Source of the DNA: Rhodobacter capsulatus
Lineage (GTDB): Bacteria; Pseudomonadota; Alphaproteobacteria; Rhodobacterales; Rhodobacteraceae
NCBI RefSeq assembly: GCF_003254295.1
Contig: NZ_QKZO01000004.1
Location: 248,001 to 312,000, forward strand
Length of the DNA stretch: 64,000 nucleotides
Direction: 5' to 3'
Below are positions 36,113 through 45,124 of this stretch, piece by piece. The position numbers and the translations under genes are program-made. The stretch's first letter is position 1; every line of letters begins with the position of its first letter. The notes under the pieces are model-generated. The model saw nothing but the letters and a program-made list of their open reading frames with translations, had not been told where the DNA came from and made no database searches.

Positions 36113-37711
36113 ATGACATCACTCCGCAGCCTTCGCCCGGCGGCCGCTTTCGCCGCCCTTCTTGCTTGTGTCGCGCCCGCAGCACTGTTTGCGCAGACGC
36201 CCGCCGACACGCTGGTTCTGGCGGATGCGATCGACGATATCGTCTCGATCGACCCGGCCGAAGCCTTTGAATTCTCGGGCGCGGACCTGAACAACAACCT
36301 TTACGATTCGCTGGTGGAGCTTGACCCCGCGAAACCCGGTGAGCTGGTGCCGGGGTTGGCCGAAAGCTGGTCGGTCGATGAAGATGGCGTCACCTATCGC
36401 TTCAAGATGCGCCCGGGTGTCACCTTCTCGAGCGGCAATCCGGTCACCGCCGAGGCCGCCGCGCAATCTCTGCGCCGCGTCGTCCAGATGGACAAGACCC
36501 CGGCCTTCATCCTTACCCAGTTCGGGCTGACCAAGGAGAATGTCGAGCAGACCGTCAGCTTTGACGGCGACACGCTGATCCTGAAGACCGACAAGCGCTA
36601 TGCGCCCAGCTTCATCTACAACTGCCTGACCTCGACCACCGCCTATATCGTCGATGTCAAGGCGGCGATGGAGCATGAGGTGAACGGCGACATGGGCAAT
36701 GAATGGCTCAAGTCGCATTCCGAAGGCACCGGCGCCTATGTGCTGCGCTCGTTCAAGCCGAACGAGGGCTATATCCTGCAGGCCCGCGAGGGGCATTGGC
36801 GCGGCGATGCGCCGATCAGGAACGTGCTGATGCGCCATATCCCCGAAGGCGCGACGCAGCGGCTGCTGATCGAAAAGGGCGACATCGACATTGCCCGCGA
36901 AATGACCCCGACCGATATCGAGGGCGTCAGCGGCAATCCCGATATCGTGGTGCAAAAGGATGTCGGCGGGCAGCTCTATTATCTGGCGATGAACCAGAAG
37001 GTGGCCGATCTGGCGAACCCCAAGGTGCTCGAAGCGATGCGCTGGGCGGTCGATTATCAGGGCATGGCCGACAGCATCCTGAAGGGGCAATGGGTCGTGC
37101 ATCAGGCCTTCCTGCCCAGGGGCTTCCTGGGCGCGCTGGACGACACGCCCTATAGCCTCGATCTGGAAAAGGCCAAGGCGGCCTTGGCGGAGTCGGGGGT
37201 GAAACTGCCGCTGGAGGTCAGCCTGACCGTGCGCAACAACCCCGAACGGATGAACATCGCGCAATCGGTGCAGCACACCTTCGGGCAGATCGGCATCAAC
37301 GTCACGCTGGATGTGGGCGACGGCAAGCAGGTGCTGGAGAAATACCGGGGCCGTCAGCATCAGATCACCCTGCAGACCTGGGGCCCGGATTATCCCGACC
37401 CGCATACCAACGCCTCGACCTTCGCCGAAAACCCCGACAACTCGGACGCGGCCAAGGCGACGGGCTATCTGGCCTGGCGCACGGCCTGGGATCCGGGTGC
37501 GATGGGCGCCGAGGCCGAGGCCGCCGTGGCCGAACCCGATGCCGCCAAGCGCGCCGCGATGTATGAAGACATGCAGCGCGTGCACCGCGACAGCTCGGCC
37601 TTCGTGACCATGTTCCAGATGGCGCGGCAAGATGCGTTGCGCGCCAATATCAAGGGCTTCCACGCCGGCGGCGCCACCGATCAGGCGAGCTACTGGACCG
37701 TGACCAAGTAA
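36113..37711 (+). CDS. Peptide ABC transporter, periplasmic substrate-binding protein
   Basis: Family 5 solute-binding protein of a dipeptide/oligopeptide importer. It has 532 residues. Sec-type signal peptide of about 27 residues, with likely cleavage after ALFA; a weak lipobox-like LLAC at 16-19 leaves lipidation open. The SBP_bac_5 core has NNNLYDSLVELDP, LAESWSVDEDGVTYRFKMRPGVTFSSG and the hinge region NQKVADLANPKVLEAMRWAVDY. It is the first gene of a five-gene plus-strand operon with two permeases, two ATPases and a dipeptidase. The ribosome site is caggga, ahead of ATG 36113. Confidence 0.92.
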   Translation: MTSLRSLRPAAAFAALLACVAPAALFAQTPADTLVLADAIDDIVSIDPAEAFEFSGADLNNNLYDSLVELDPAKPGELVPGLAESWSVDEDGVTYRFKMRPGVTFSSGNPVTAEAAAQSLRRVVQMDKTPAFILTQFGLTKENVEQTVSFDGDTLILKTDKRYAPSFIYNCLTSTTAYIVDVKAAMEHEVNGDMGNEWLKSHSEGTGAYVLRSFKPNEGYILQAREGHWRGDAPIRNVLMRHIPEGATQRLLIEKGDIDIAREMTPTDIEGVSGNPDIVVQKDVGGQLYYLAMNQKVADLANPKVLEAMRWAVDYQGMADSILKGQWVVHQAFLPRGFLGALDDTPYSLDLEKAKAALAESGVKLPLEVSLTVRNNPERMNIAQSVQHTFGQIGINVTLDVGDGKQVLEKYRGRQHQITLQTWGPDYPDPHTNASTFAENPDNSDAAKATGYLAWRTAWDPGAMGAEAEAAVAEPDAAKRAAMYEDMQRVHRDSSAFVTMFQMARQDALRANIKGFHAGGATDQASYWTVTK

Positions 37712-37757
37712 GACGATCCCGCCGCCCGGGGCCGATCCGGGCGGCGGGGCTTGCCCC

Positions 37758-38822
37758 ATGACCACGACCGAACCTTCCCCCGCCCCGTCCTCCCGTCTGC
37801 CTGCGCTCGCGCGCCATGCGGCCGGGGGTCTTCTCACCCTTGCCATCACGCTTCTGGGCCTTTTGCTGGTCACCTTCGTCATCGGCCGCGTCGTGCCGAT
37901 CGATCCGGTGCTCTCGATCGTCGGCGAACGCGCCACCGAGGCGCAGTATCAGGCCGTCCGCGAGGCGCTGGGCCTGGATCAACCGCTCTGGCAGCAGTTC
38001 TGGATCTATGTCCGCGACGCCGTGCAGGGCGATCTGGGCCAGTCGATCCGCACCCGCACCCCGGTGATCGAGGATGTCGCCCGCGTCTTCCCCGCCACGC
38101 TGGAACTGGCCACGCTGGGCACGCTGATCGGCGTCGCGCTGGGCGTGCCCGCGGGCGTTCTGGCCGCGACCCGGCCCGGCACGCTCTCCGATCAGATCGT
38201 GCGGCTTGTCGGCCTTGTCGGCTATTCGATGCCGGTCTTCTGGCTCGGCCTGATCGGCCTTCTGGTGTTTTACGGCCAGTTGGGCTGGGTCGGTGGCCCC
38301 GGGCGGCTGGATGCGACTTACGAGATGATGCTGGAATTCAGCATGACCCGCTACACCGGCGCCATCCTGATCGATTCTGCGCTGAACGGCGCCTGGGACA
38401 TCTTTGCCAATGCGATTTCCCACATCCTGCTGCCTGCGGGAATTCTGGGGTATGTCTCCATGGCTTACATCAGCCGCATGACGCGCAGCTTCATGATGAC
38501 CGAACTGAGCCAGGAATATGTCACCACCGCCCGCGTCAAGGGGATGCCGGAATGGCGGGTGATCTGGGTGCATGCGATGCGCAATGTCTCGGTGCCGCTG
38601 ATCACCGTGATCGCGCTGTCTTACGCCTATCTGCTCGAAGGCTCGGTCCTGACGGAAACGATCTTCGCCTGGCCGGGCCTTGGCCTTTACATCACCGACG
38701 CGCTTTTCGCCGCCGACATGCCCGCCGTTCTGGGTGGCACCGTCGTCGTGGGCGTCGTCTTCGTCACGCTGAACATGGCTTCCGACATCCTCTACCGCAT
38801 CGTTGATCCGAGGGCCCGCTGA
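37758..38822 (+). CDS. Peptide ABC transporter permease (DppB type)
   Basis: Inner-membrane permease with about six membrane segments. It has 354 residues. The first helix near 25-48 (LTLAITLLGLLLVTFVIGRV) leads to the typical LGLDQPLWQQFWIYVRDAVQGDLGQS region. The EAA loop lies in EYVTTARVKGMPEWRVIWVHAMRN, which contacts the ATPases. It starts 46 bp after the binding protein and overlaps the next permease by one base. Confidence 0.93.
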   Translation: MTTTEPSPAPSSRLPALARHAAGGLLTLAITLLGLLLVTFVIGRVVPIDPVLSIVGERATEAQYQAVREALGLDQPLWQQFWIYVRDAVQGDLGQSIRTRTPVIEDVARVFPATLELATLGTLIGVALGVPAGVLAATRPGTLSDQIVRLVGLVGYSMPVFWLGLIGLLVFYGQLGWVGGPGRLDATYEMMLEFSMTRYTGAILIDSALNGAWDIFANAISHILLPAGILGYVSMAYISRMTRSFMMTELSQEYVTTARVKGMPEWRVIWVHAMRNVSVPLITVIALSYAYLLEGSVLTETIFAWPGLGLYITDALFAADMPAVLGGTVVVGVVFVTLNMASDILYRIVDPRAR

Positions 38823-39727
38823 TGACCGCGCTGACCCTTTGGCTGACCGATCCGAACCCCAGCTCGCGCCGTCAGGCCCGGTTGGGCCAAGCCTGGCTTG
38901 CCTGGCTGCGGCTGCGCCGCAACCCGCTGGCGATGCTGGGTCTTTTCATCATCGCGGCGCTGTGCCTTCTGGCCGCCGCGGCGCCGGTCTTTGCGCCGCA
39001 GGACCCTTTCGCGCAAAACCTGGCCGAGCGGCTTTTGCCCCCCGGCACGCCCGGGCATTGGCTGGGCACCGATGATTTCGGCCGCGATATCTGGAGCCGG
39101 ATCGTCCATGGCGCCCGCATCACGCTGTCCATCGTCGCCCTTGTCGCCGTCACCGCGCCGGTGATCGGGCTGTTGATCGGCACGGTCGCGGGCTATTTCG
39201 GCGGCTGGGTCGATACCGTGCTGATGCGGATCACCGATATCTTCCTGGCTTTCCCGCGGCTTATCCTGGCGCTGGCGCTGGTTGCCGTGCTGGGGCCGGG
39301 GGTGCAGAATGCCGTGCTGGCAATCGCGCTGACCGCCTGGCCGCCCTATGCGCGCGTCGCGCGGGCGGAAACCCTGACCGTGCGCAATTCCGATTACATC
39401 GCCGCGGTGCGGCTGCAGGGCGCGGGGGCGGGGCGGATCATCTGGGGCCATGTCGTGCCGATGTGCCTGCCTTCGGTGATCATCCGCGTCACGCTCGATA
39501 TGGCCGGGGTGATCCTGATCGCGGCCGGTCTGGGCTTCCTTGGCCTTGGCGTGCAGCCGCCGCTGCCGGAATGGGGGCTGATGATTTCGTCTGGCCGCAA
39601 GTTCCTGTTCGAGCAATGGTGGGTTGCCACCATGCCCGGTCTGGCGATCTTTACCGTCTCGCTCGGCTTCAACCTTCTGGGGGATGGTCTGCGCGATGTC
39701 CTCGACCCGCGGAGTGCATCCCGATGA
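38822..39727 (+). CDS. Peptide ABC transporter permease (DppC type)
   Basis: Second permease of the importer. It has 301 residues. The N-terminal OppC-like segment WLRLRRNPLAMLGLFIIAAL precedes the periplasmic LGTDDFGRDIWSRIVHGARITL motif common to DppC/OppC. The EAA loop lies in DYIAAVRLQGAGAGRIIWGHVVP. The ATG overlaps the preceding TGA and its own end overlaps the first ATPase gene by four bases. Confidence 0.93.
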   Translation: MTALTLWLTDPNPSSRRQARLGQAWLAWLRLRRNPLAMLGLFIIAALCLLAAAAPVFAPQDPFAQNLAERLLPPGTPGHWLGTDDFGRDIWSRIVHGARITLSIVALVAVTAPVIGLLIGTVAGYFGGWVDTVLMRITDIFLAFPRLILALALVAVLGPGVQNAVLAIALTAWPPYARVARAETLTVRNSDYIAAVRLQGAGAGRIIWGHVVPMCLPSVIIRVTLDMAGVILIAAGLGFLGLGVQPPLPEWGLMISSGRKFLFEQWWVATMPGLAIFTVSLGFNLLGDGLRDVLDPRSASR

Positions 39728-40557
39728 GCCTGTTGCAGATCGAAAACCTGCGCGTCACCTTTGCCACCGAGACCGGCCCGGTCGAGGCCGTGCGCGGTGT
39801 CAGCTTTTCGCTGGGCCGGGAACGGCTGGGGATCGTCGGCGAAAGCGGCTCGGGCAAGACCATCACCGGGCGCTCGGTCTTGCGGCTGATCCGGCCGCCA
39901 GGGCGGATCGAGGCGGATCGGATGACCTTCGACGGCATCGACCTGCTGAAAGTCTCGGAAAAACAGATGCGCGCCCTGCGCGGCCCGCGTCTGGCGATGG
40001 TGATGCAGGACCCGAAATATTCGCTCAATCCGGTGATGCGGATCGGCGCGCAACTGACCGAGGGGCTCTTGCGCCGCGACCGCATCAGCCGGGCCGAGGC
40101 GCGGCAGCGCGCCATCGCGGCGCTCGAAGCGGTGCAGATCCGCGACCCCGAGCGGGTGATGGAAGCCTGGCCGCATGAGCTTTCGGGCGGCATGGGGCAG
40201 CGGGTGATGATCGCGATGATGCTGATCCCCGAGCCCGACCTGCTGATCGCCGATGAGCCGACTTCGGCCTTGGACGTGACGGTGCAGGCCGAGGTGCTGT
40301 CGATTCTGGATGATCTGGTGAAAAGCCGCGGCATGGGGCTGATTTTCATCAGCCACGATCTGCGGCTGGTGGCGCGGTTTTGCGACCGGGTGCTGGTGAT
40401 GTATCGCGGCCGCATCGTCGAGGAGCTGGCGGCCCACGATCTGATGGCGGCGAAACATCCCTATACGCAGGGGCTTTTGAACTGCCTGCCGCGGATCGGC
40501 GGCCCGCGGGCGCCGTTGCCGGGGCTCGACCGCACGGGGGACTGGGCGCATGTCTGA
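39724..40557 (+). CDS. Peptide ABC transporter ATPase (DppD type)
   Basis: Nucleotide-binding subunit. It has 277 residues, shorter than the roughly 325 usual for DppD. Walker A is GESGSGKT near residue 40, the signature LSGGMGQRV near 156-164, and Walker B LLIADEPTSALD near 175-186, followed by the switch His in FISHDLRLV. The C-terminal HPYTQGLL belongs to the oligopeptide/dipeptide tail, but the extended tail is missing. It overlaps the next gene by eight bases. Confidence 0.93.
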   Translation: MSLLQIENLRVTFATETGPVEAVRGVSFSLGRERLGIVGESGSGKTITGRSVLRLIRPPGRIEADRMTFDGIDLLKVSEKQMRALRGPRLAMVMQDPKYSLNPVMRIGAQLTEGLLRRDRISRAEARQRAIAALEAVQIRDPERVMEAWPHELSGGMGQRVMIAMMLIPEPDLLIADEPTSALDVTVQAEVLSILDDLVKSRGMGLIFISHDLRLVARFCDRVLVMYRGRIVEELAAHDLMAAKHPYTQGLLNCLPRIGGPRAPLPGLDRTGDWAHV

Positions 40558-41329
40558 TCTGATCGAAATCGAGGATCTCTCGGTCACCTTCCGCGCGCAT
40601 GGCCGCACCGTCCGCGCGGTCCAAAGCGTCAGCCTGCGCGTGCCCGCGCAGGCAAGCTTCGGGCTGGTCGGCGAAAGTGGCTCGGGCAAATCGACCATCC
40701 TGCGCGCGATCTGCGGGCTGGCGCCGGTCTCGGGCGGCGCGATCCGCATTGGCGGGCAACCGCTGAGATCGCCGCGCGACAAGGCCTTTGCCGCCCGCGT
40801 GCAGATGGTGTTTCAGGATCCCTATGCCAGCCTGCATCCGCGCCACACCATCGACCACACGCTGTCGGAACCGCTGGCCATCCATGGCATCGGCGAGACC
40901 GATGCGCGGGTGGTGCGGGCGCTGACCGATGTCGGCCTGCCGACCTCGTTCCGCTTTCGCTATCCGCATCAGCTGTCGGGCGGGCAGCGCCAGCGCGTCG
41001 CCATCGCCCGCGCGCTGATGCTGGAACCGGAAATCCTGCTGCTGGACGAACCCACCTCGGCGCTCGATGCCTCGGTGCAGGCCGAGGTTCTGAACCTGCT
41101 CAACCGGCTGCGGACGGAACGCGGGCTGACCTTCCTGATGGTCAGCCACGATCTCGCCGTGATCGACCACATGTGCGACCGCGTTCTGGTGATGCAGAAC
41201 GGCCGCGCGGTCGAGGAACTGGCGCGCGACGACCTGGCCCAGGCCCGGATGAAGACTGCTTACGCGCAAAGCCTGTTCGCGGCCTCCGCGGACCGGATGC
41301 TGGACCCCGCCGGAAAGGAAACCCGATGA
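40550..41329 (+). CDS. Peptide ABC transporter ATPase (DppF type)
   Basis: Second nucleotide-binding subunit. It has 259 residues. Walker A is GESGSGKST near residues 42-50, then FQDPYASLHPRHTI, the signature LSGGQRQRVAIARAL near 141-155, and Walker B LLLDEPTSALDAS near 164-176. The C-terminus is short and lacks the full oligopeptide tail of the family. It overlaps both neighbours, as expected for a tightly coupled operon. Confidence 0.93.
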   Translation: MSDLIEIEDLSVTFRAHGRTVRAVQSVSLRVPAQASFGLVGESGSGKSTILRAICGLAPVSGGAIRIGGQPLRSPRDKAFAARVQMVFQDPYASLHPRHTIDHTLSEPLAIHGIGETDARVVRALTDVGLPTSFRFRYPHQLSGGQRQRVAIARALMLEPEILLLDEPTSALDASVQAEVLNLLNRLRTERGLTFLMVSHDLAVIDHMCDRVLVMQNGRAVEELARDDLAQARMKTAYAQSLFAASADRMLDPAGKETR

Positions 41330-42384
41330 TCCCGGTCTTTGACGGCCACAACGATCTGTTGTTGCGGCTTCTGGAAGCGCCTGAAAAGCGACGCGAAATC
41401 TGGCTGACGGGCGAGGGCCGGGGGCAGCTCGATCTGCCGCGTATGCGCGCGGGCGGCTTTGCGGGCGGCTTTTTCGCGATCTATCTGCCGTCCCCGGTCG
41501 CGCATGATGACGCCGATCTGATGGCGCAGATGGCCGATCCGCCCTATCGTCTGCCGCTGCCCGCGCTGATGGACGCCGCCGAGGCCGCCGATCCGGCGCT
41601 GCGCGCCGCAAGCCTGATGCTGTGGATGGGGCGCGCGTCGGGGGGCGCCTTCCGCATCTGCCGCGCCGCGGGCGAGATCCGCGCCGCGATGGCCGAAGGC
41701 GTCATCGCCGGCATCCTGCATATGGAGGGCGCCGAGGCGATCGACGCCGATCTGGACGCGCTTTACGCCTTTCACGCGCTCGGGCTGCGCTCGCTTGGGC
41801 CCGTCTGGTCGCGCCCGACGATCTTTGGCCATGGCGTTCCCTTTGCCTTCCCCTCCAGCCCCGACACCGGGCCGGGCCTGACCGCGGCGGGCAAGCGGTT
41901 GGTCAGGGAATGCAACCGGCTCAAGATCATGATCGACCTCAGCCACTTGAACGAAAAGGGCTTTGACGATGTGGCGGCGCTGTCGGATGCGCCGCTCGTC
42001 GCCACCCATTCGAACGCCCATGCGTTGTGTCCGTCTTCGCGCAATCTGACGGACCGGCAATTGAACATCATCCGCGAAAGCCGCGGCATGGTCGGGCTGA
42101 ACTATGCCGTCAGCTTCCTGACGCCCGATGGCCGCAAGGACTCCGGCTGCGGCTGGGAGCCGATGCTGCGCCATCTGGATCATCTGATCGCGCGTCTGGG
42201 CGAGGATCACGTGGGGCTGGGCTCGGATTTCGATGGCGCGGAAATTCCCGAAGTGCTGGGCGATGTCGCGGGGCTGCCGGGCTTCATCCAGGCGATGCGC
42301 GATCATGGCTGGGGGGAGCCGCTGATCCGCAAGATCGCGCATGAAAACTGGCTCGGCGTTCTGGAACGCACCTTCGGCGCCTGA
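41326..42384 (+). CDS. Membrane-type dipeptidase (M19 family) in the peptide importer operon
   Basis: Dizinc dipeptidase. It has 352 residues. Metal-binding motifs are DGHNDLLLRL near residues 5-14 (HxD), the bridging Glu in HMEGAEAI near 130, and DLSHLNEKGFDDV and THSNAHAL with RNLTDRQL after them. No signal peptide is visible, so it is probably cytoplasmic here and hydrolyses dipeptides as they enter. It overlaps the second ATPase gene by four bases. M19 enzymes also act on D-amino-acid-containing dipeptides, so wall-derived peptides are possible substrates. Confidence 0.92.
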   Translation: MIPVFDGHNDLLLRLLEAPEKRREIWLTGEGRGQLDLPRMRAGGFAGGFFAIYLPSPVAHDDADLMAQMADPPYRLPLPALMDAAEAADPALRAASLMLWMGRASGGAFRICRAAGEIRAAMAEGVIAGILHMEGAEAIDADLDALYAFHALGLRSLGPVWSRPTIFGHGVPFAFPSSPDTGPGLTAAGKRLVRECNRLKIMIDLSHLNEKGFDDVAALSDAPLVATHSNAHALCPSSRNLTDRQLNIIRESRGMVGLNYAVSFLTPDGRKDSGCGWEPMLRHLDHLIARLGEDHVGLGSDFDGAEIPEVLGDVAGLPGFIQAMRDHGWGEPLIRKIAHENWLGVLERTFGA

Positions 42385-42393
42385 GCCAAAAGA

Positions 42394-42417
42394 AAAGCCC
42401 CGGGACACCGGGGCTTT
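42394..42417. terminator. Bidirectional terminator between dipeptidase and RhlE-type genes
   Basis: A perfect 10-bp stem (aaagccccgg with ccggggcttt) and a gaca loop. It has T-rich flanks on both strands, the better run being on the minus strand, between convergent genes. Confidence 0.88.
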
Positions 42418-42435
42418 GCGTTTCTTCGCGGCGGA

Positions 42436-44067
42436 TCAGCCTTCCGAGGTTTCGCTGACCGGGGTTTCCACCTCGGCCTCGGGGGCCTCGTCGCTGTCCT
42501 TGTCCTCGATCACCGGCTTCGTGGTGCGGAACGAGCGCAGCAGGAAATCCGGCACGTGATCGCCCATGCCGACGACGGCAGGCCCGCCATCGCGGCCACG
42601 ACGGCTGTCACGATAGGGTTCCGACCGGCGGTCTTCGCGGGGACCATCGGGGCGGATCGGATCGGGGCGATGGCTCTCCGACCGCGGGCTGTCGTTGCGG
42701 CGCGGCTCGGAGCGCCGCCCCTCGGAGCGTTTCGCCTCGGGCACGTCGACGATCAGCGAGCTGTCTTCCTCGACGGCGACGATCACCGGGGCGCGGTCTT
42801 CGCGCGGCGGACGTTTTTCATCCCGACCCCGACCCGAGCGCGTGCGCGAGGACCGCGCGCCCGATTTCGGCCCCTTGTCGTCGTCGTATTTGCGCGGCTC
42901 GCGATGCGCCGCATCCGACAGCGAAAAGCCCTCGGGCGGATCGGCGCGCGGGATCGCCATCTTCACCAGCGCTTCGATCGCGGTCAGATATTTGTCATCG
43001 GCGGGCGTCGCGATCGAGAAGGCGGCCCCCAGACGCCCGGCGCGGCCGGTGCGGTGGACGTAATCCTCGGCATGGCTGGGCAGATCGTAGTTGAAGACAT
43101 GGCTGACGGCCGGAATGTCAAGGCCGCGCGCGGCGACATCCGAAGCGATCAGAAGTTGCAGCGTGCCATCGCGGAACGCGTCGAGCGTTTTCGTGCGCAG
43201 GCTCTGGTCCAGATCGCCATGGATCGGCGCGGCGTTGAAGCCGTGCGTTTTCAGCGACTTCGCCACGATGTCCACATCCGTCTTGCGGTTGCAGAAGATG
43301 ATGGCGTTGGTGCAGGCCTCGCCCTCGGACTTGATGATCGCGCGCAGCAGTTCGCGTTTCGCCTTGGCCGACTGGTCGCGGCGCGGCGGCGTGATCTGGA
43401 TCAGCTTTTGCGTGATCGTTTCCGAGGCCGTCGCCTGACGCGCCACCTCGATGCGGGCGGGCGCATGCAGGAAGGTGTTGGTGATGCGCTCGATTTCCGG
43501 CGCCATCGTGGCGGAAAAGAACAGGGTCTGCCGGGTGAAGGGGGTCAGCTGGAAGATCCGCTCGATATCCGGGATGAAGCCCATGTCGAGCATCCGGTCG
43601 GCTTCATCGACCACCATGATCTGCACGCCGGTGAGCAGAAGCTTGCCGCGCTCGAAATGGTCGAGCAGGCGGCCCGGCGTCGCAATCAGCACGTCGACGC
43701 CGCGGTCGATCAGCTTGTCCTGTTCGCCAAAGCTGACGCCGCCGATCAAGAGCGCCTTGGTCAGCTTGGTGTATTTCGCGTAGGTGTCGAAATTCTCGGC
43801 CACCTGCGCCGCCAGTTCCCGCGTCGGACAGAGCACGAGCGAGCGCGGCATCCGCGCCCGGGCGCGGCCCGAGGACAGCATGGTGACCATCGGCAGGGTG
43901 AAGGAGGCGGTCTTGCCGGTGCCGGTCTGGGCGATGCCGAGCACGTCGCGGCCTTCGAGCGCGGGGGGAATGGCGCCCGCCTGGATCGGGGTGGGCGTTT
44001 CATAGCCCGAATCCGCGATGGCACGCAAAACGGCAGGGTCAAGGTTGAGATCGATAAACTTCGTCAT
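42436..44067 (-). CDS. rhlE: DEAD-box RNA helicase (RhlE type)
   Basis: ATP-dependent RNA helicase. It has 543 residues. Motifs in order are the Q motif GYETPTPIQ (21-29), AQTGTGKT (46-53), PTRELA, ATPGRLLD, DEAD near 160, SAT, RGLDIP and HRTGRAGR near 330-340. The C-terminal 170 residues are a charged, Arg/Asp/Glu/Pro-rich tail with RSEGRRSEPRRND-type repeats and a final acidic segment, as in RhlE/DeaD-like helicases. Such helicases serve ribosome assembly and mRNA decay. The symbol rhlE is by family resemblance. Confidence 0.9.
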   Translation of the reverse strand: MTKFIDLNLDPAVLRAIADSGYETPTPIQAGAIPPALEGRDVLGIAQTGTGKTASFTLPMVTMLSSGRARARMPRSLVLCPTRELAAQVAENFDTYAKYTKLTKALLIGGVSFGEQDKLIDRGVDVLIATPGRLLDHFERGKLLLTGVQIMVVDEADRMLDMGFIPDIERIFQLTPFTRQTLFFSATMAPEIERITNTFLHAPARIEVARQATASETITQKLIQITPPRRDQSAKAKRELLRAIIKSEGEACTNAIIFCNRKTDVDIVAKSLKTHGFNAAPIHGDLDQSLRTKTLDAFRDGTLQLLIASDVAARGLDIPAVSHVFNYDLPSHAEDYVHRTGRAGRLGAAFSIATPADDKYLTAIEALVKMAIPRADPPEGFSLSDAAHREPRKYDDDKGPKSGARSSRTRSGRGRDEKRPPREDRAPVIVAVEEDSSLIVDVPEAKRSEGRRSEPRRNDSPRSESHRPDPIRPDGPREDRRSEPYRDSRRGRDGGPAVVGMGDHVPDFLLRSFRTTKPVIEDKDSDEAPEAEVETPVSETSEG

Positions 44068-44188
44068 GGGCGTCCTGTGGCCCGTGGGGAAGCCCCGCGC
44101 GCGGGGTGGGGGGACGCGTTGAAACCGGGCGTCCCGTCTGCCCGCCGGATTGCGGGTGAGGTCGCGTTAGCGGAAAAATCGCGATCCG

Positions 44189-44998
44189 TCAATCTGAACG
44201 GGGTGCGACGCGCTTTCCCATCTTGCGCAAACGGATCAAAAGCCCCCGGTTCGAGATCTCGAAATCGGAGATCAGCGCCTCGGCCAGCTGCCCCATCGGC
44301 CCGGCATCGTGGCTTTGCCGCCAGATCCGCGCCAGCAGATTGCGCGGCAGATCGCCGCCGCGCAGGTCATAGGCCGAAAGCCCCATCATCAGCGGCCCCC
44401 GGTGCGGGCGGCGGTTCGGGAACGGCTCCCAGGCGGCAAGGCCGGAAAAGCGCCGCTCGGTTTCGTAAAGCTTCACCAGCCCGAACATCAGCGCCATCTG
44501 CGCGCCAAGGCTGCGCTCGGCCTCGGTCCGGCCGTGATCGGCAAAGCATTGCGCCGCCGACACCCGCCAGCGCGTCGGCATGTCCCGCGCCAGGCGCGCG
44601 CCGTGTTCGTCCCAGATCCGGAAATAGAGGCGCCGCGCCGCCTCGGGCACCGCGGCGCGGCGCAAGACCATGACAAGCTGCGCATGCAGGAATTCAAGCT
44701 CGGTCGTGGCCGGGTCTTCGGCCGCCATCTTGCGCGCAAGATTGCGCGCGCGGGCGGAGAAATCGGTAAAAGTTTCCGGTTCCACCGCGCCGGGCGGGGG
44801 AATCAGCGGCCTGTCGCAGAGCGCGTTCAGGTCCAGATCGGCGGGCGGCAGGTCGCCGGGCGCAAGCTCGAAGGGCTGCTCGCGCGCCACGAGCCGTTCC
44901 CAGGCCATGCCCAGACCCAGACCAAGGCCGCTTTCGCCCGCGTCGAATTCGCCCCGCGCCGCCCGTGTCGGGCGGTGCCTGTCTTCGGGTTCGGTCAT
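44189..44998 (-). CDS. Conserved-looking protein of unknown function upstream of argS
   Basis: 269 residues, not recognised. The N-terminal 80 residues are polar and Pro-rich. From about 85 on it is helical, with FSARARNLARKMAAEDPATTELEFLHAQLVMVLRRA and PEAARRLYFRIWDEHGARLARDMPTRWRVSAAQCFAD. The C-terminus is basic (NRGLLIRLRKMGKRVAPRSD). No signal peptide or membrane segment. It is divergent from argS across 126 bp. Codon use matches the chromosome, so it looks native. Confidence 0.75.
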   Translation of the reverse strand: MTEPEDRHRPTRAARGEFDAGESGLGLGLGMAWERLVAREQPFELAPGDLPPADLDLNALCDRPLIPPPGAVEPETFTDFSARARNLARKMAAEDPATTELEFLHAQLVMVLRRAAVPEAARRLYFRIWDEHGARLARDMPTRWRVSAAQCFADHGRTEAERSLGAQMALMFGLVKLYETERRFSGLAAWEPFPNRRPHRGPLMMGLSAYDLRGGDLPRNLLARIWRQSHDAGPMGQLAEALISDFEISNRGLLIRLRKMGKRVAPRSD

Positions 44999-45124
44999 GG
45001 CTGGTCCCCTTCGGACAGCATTGAACCGGCTTCGAAAGCCAAGTGCAAGCGCCGAGGCGGGGCAAGAGTTGACGGCAGGGCGCCGCTCTGGCAGGGGTGA
45101 GGCAACGAAGGAAGCGATCAGATC

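Noticed and set aside
35727-36116. 129-codon plus-strand frame in the spacer before the peptide transporter
   Set aside because: No ribosome site, Arg/Ala-rich composition, and it overlaps the transporter start. Treated as non-coding.
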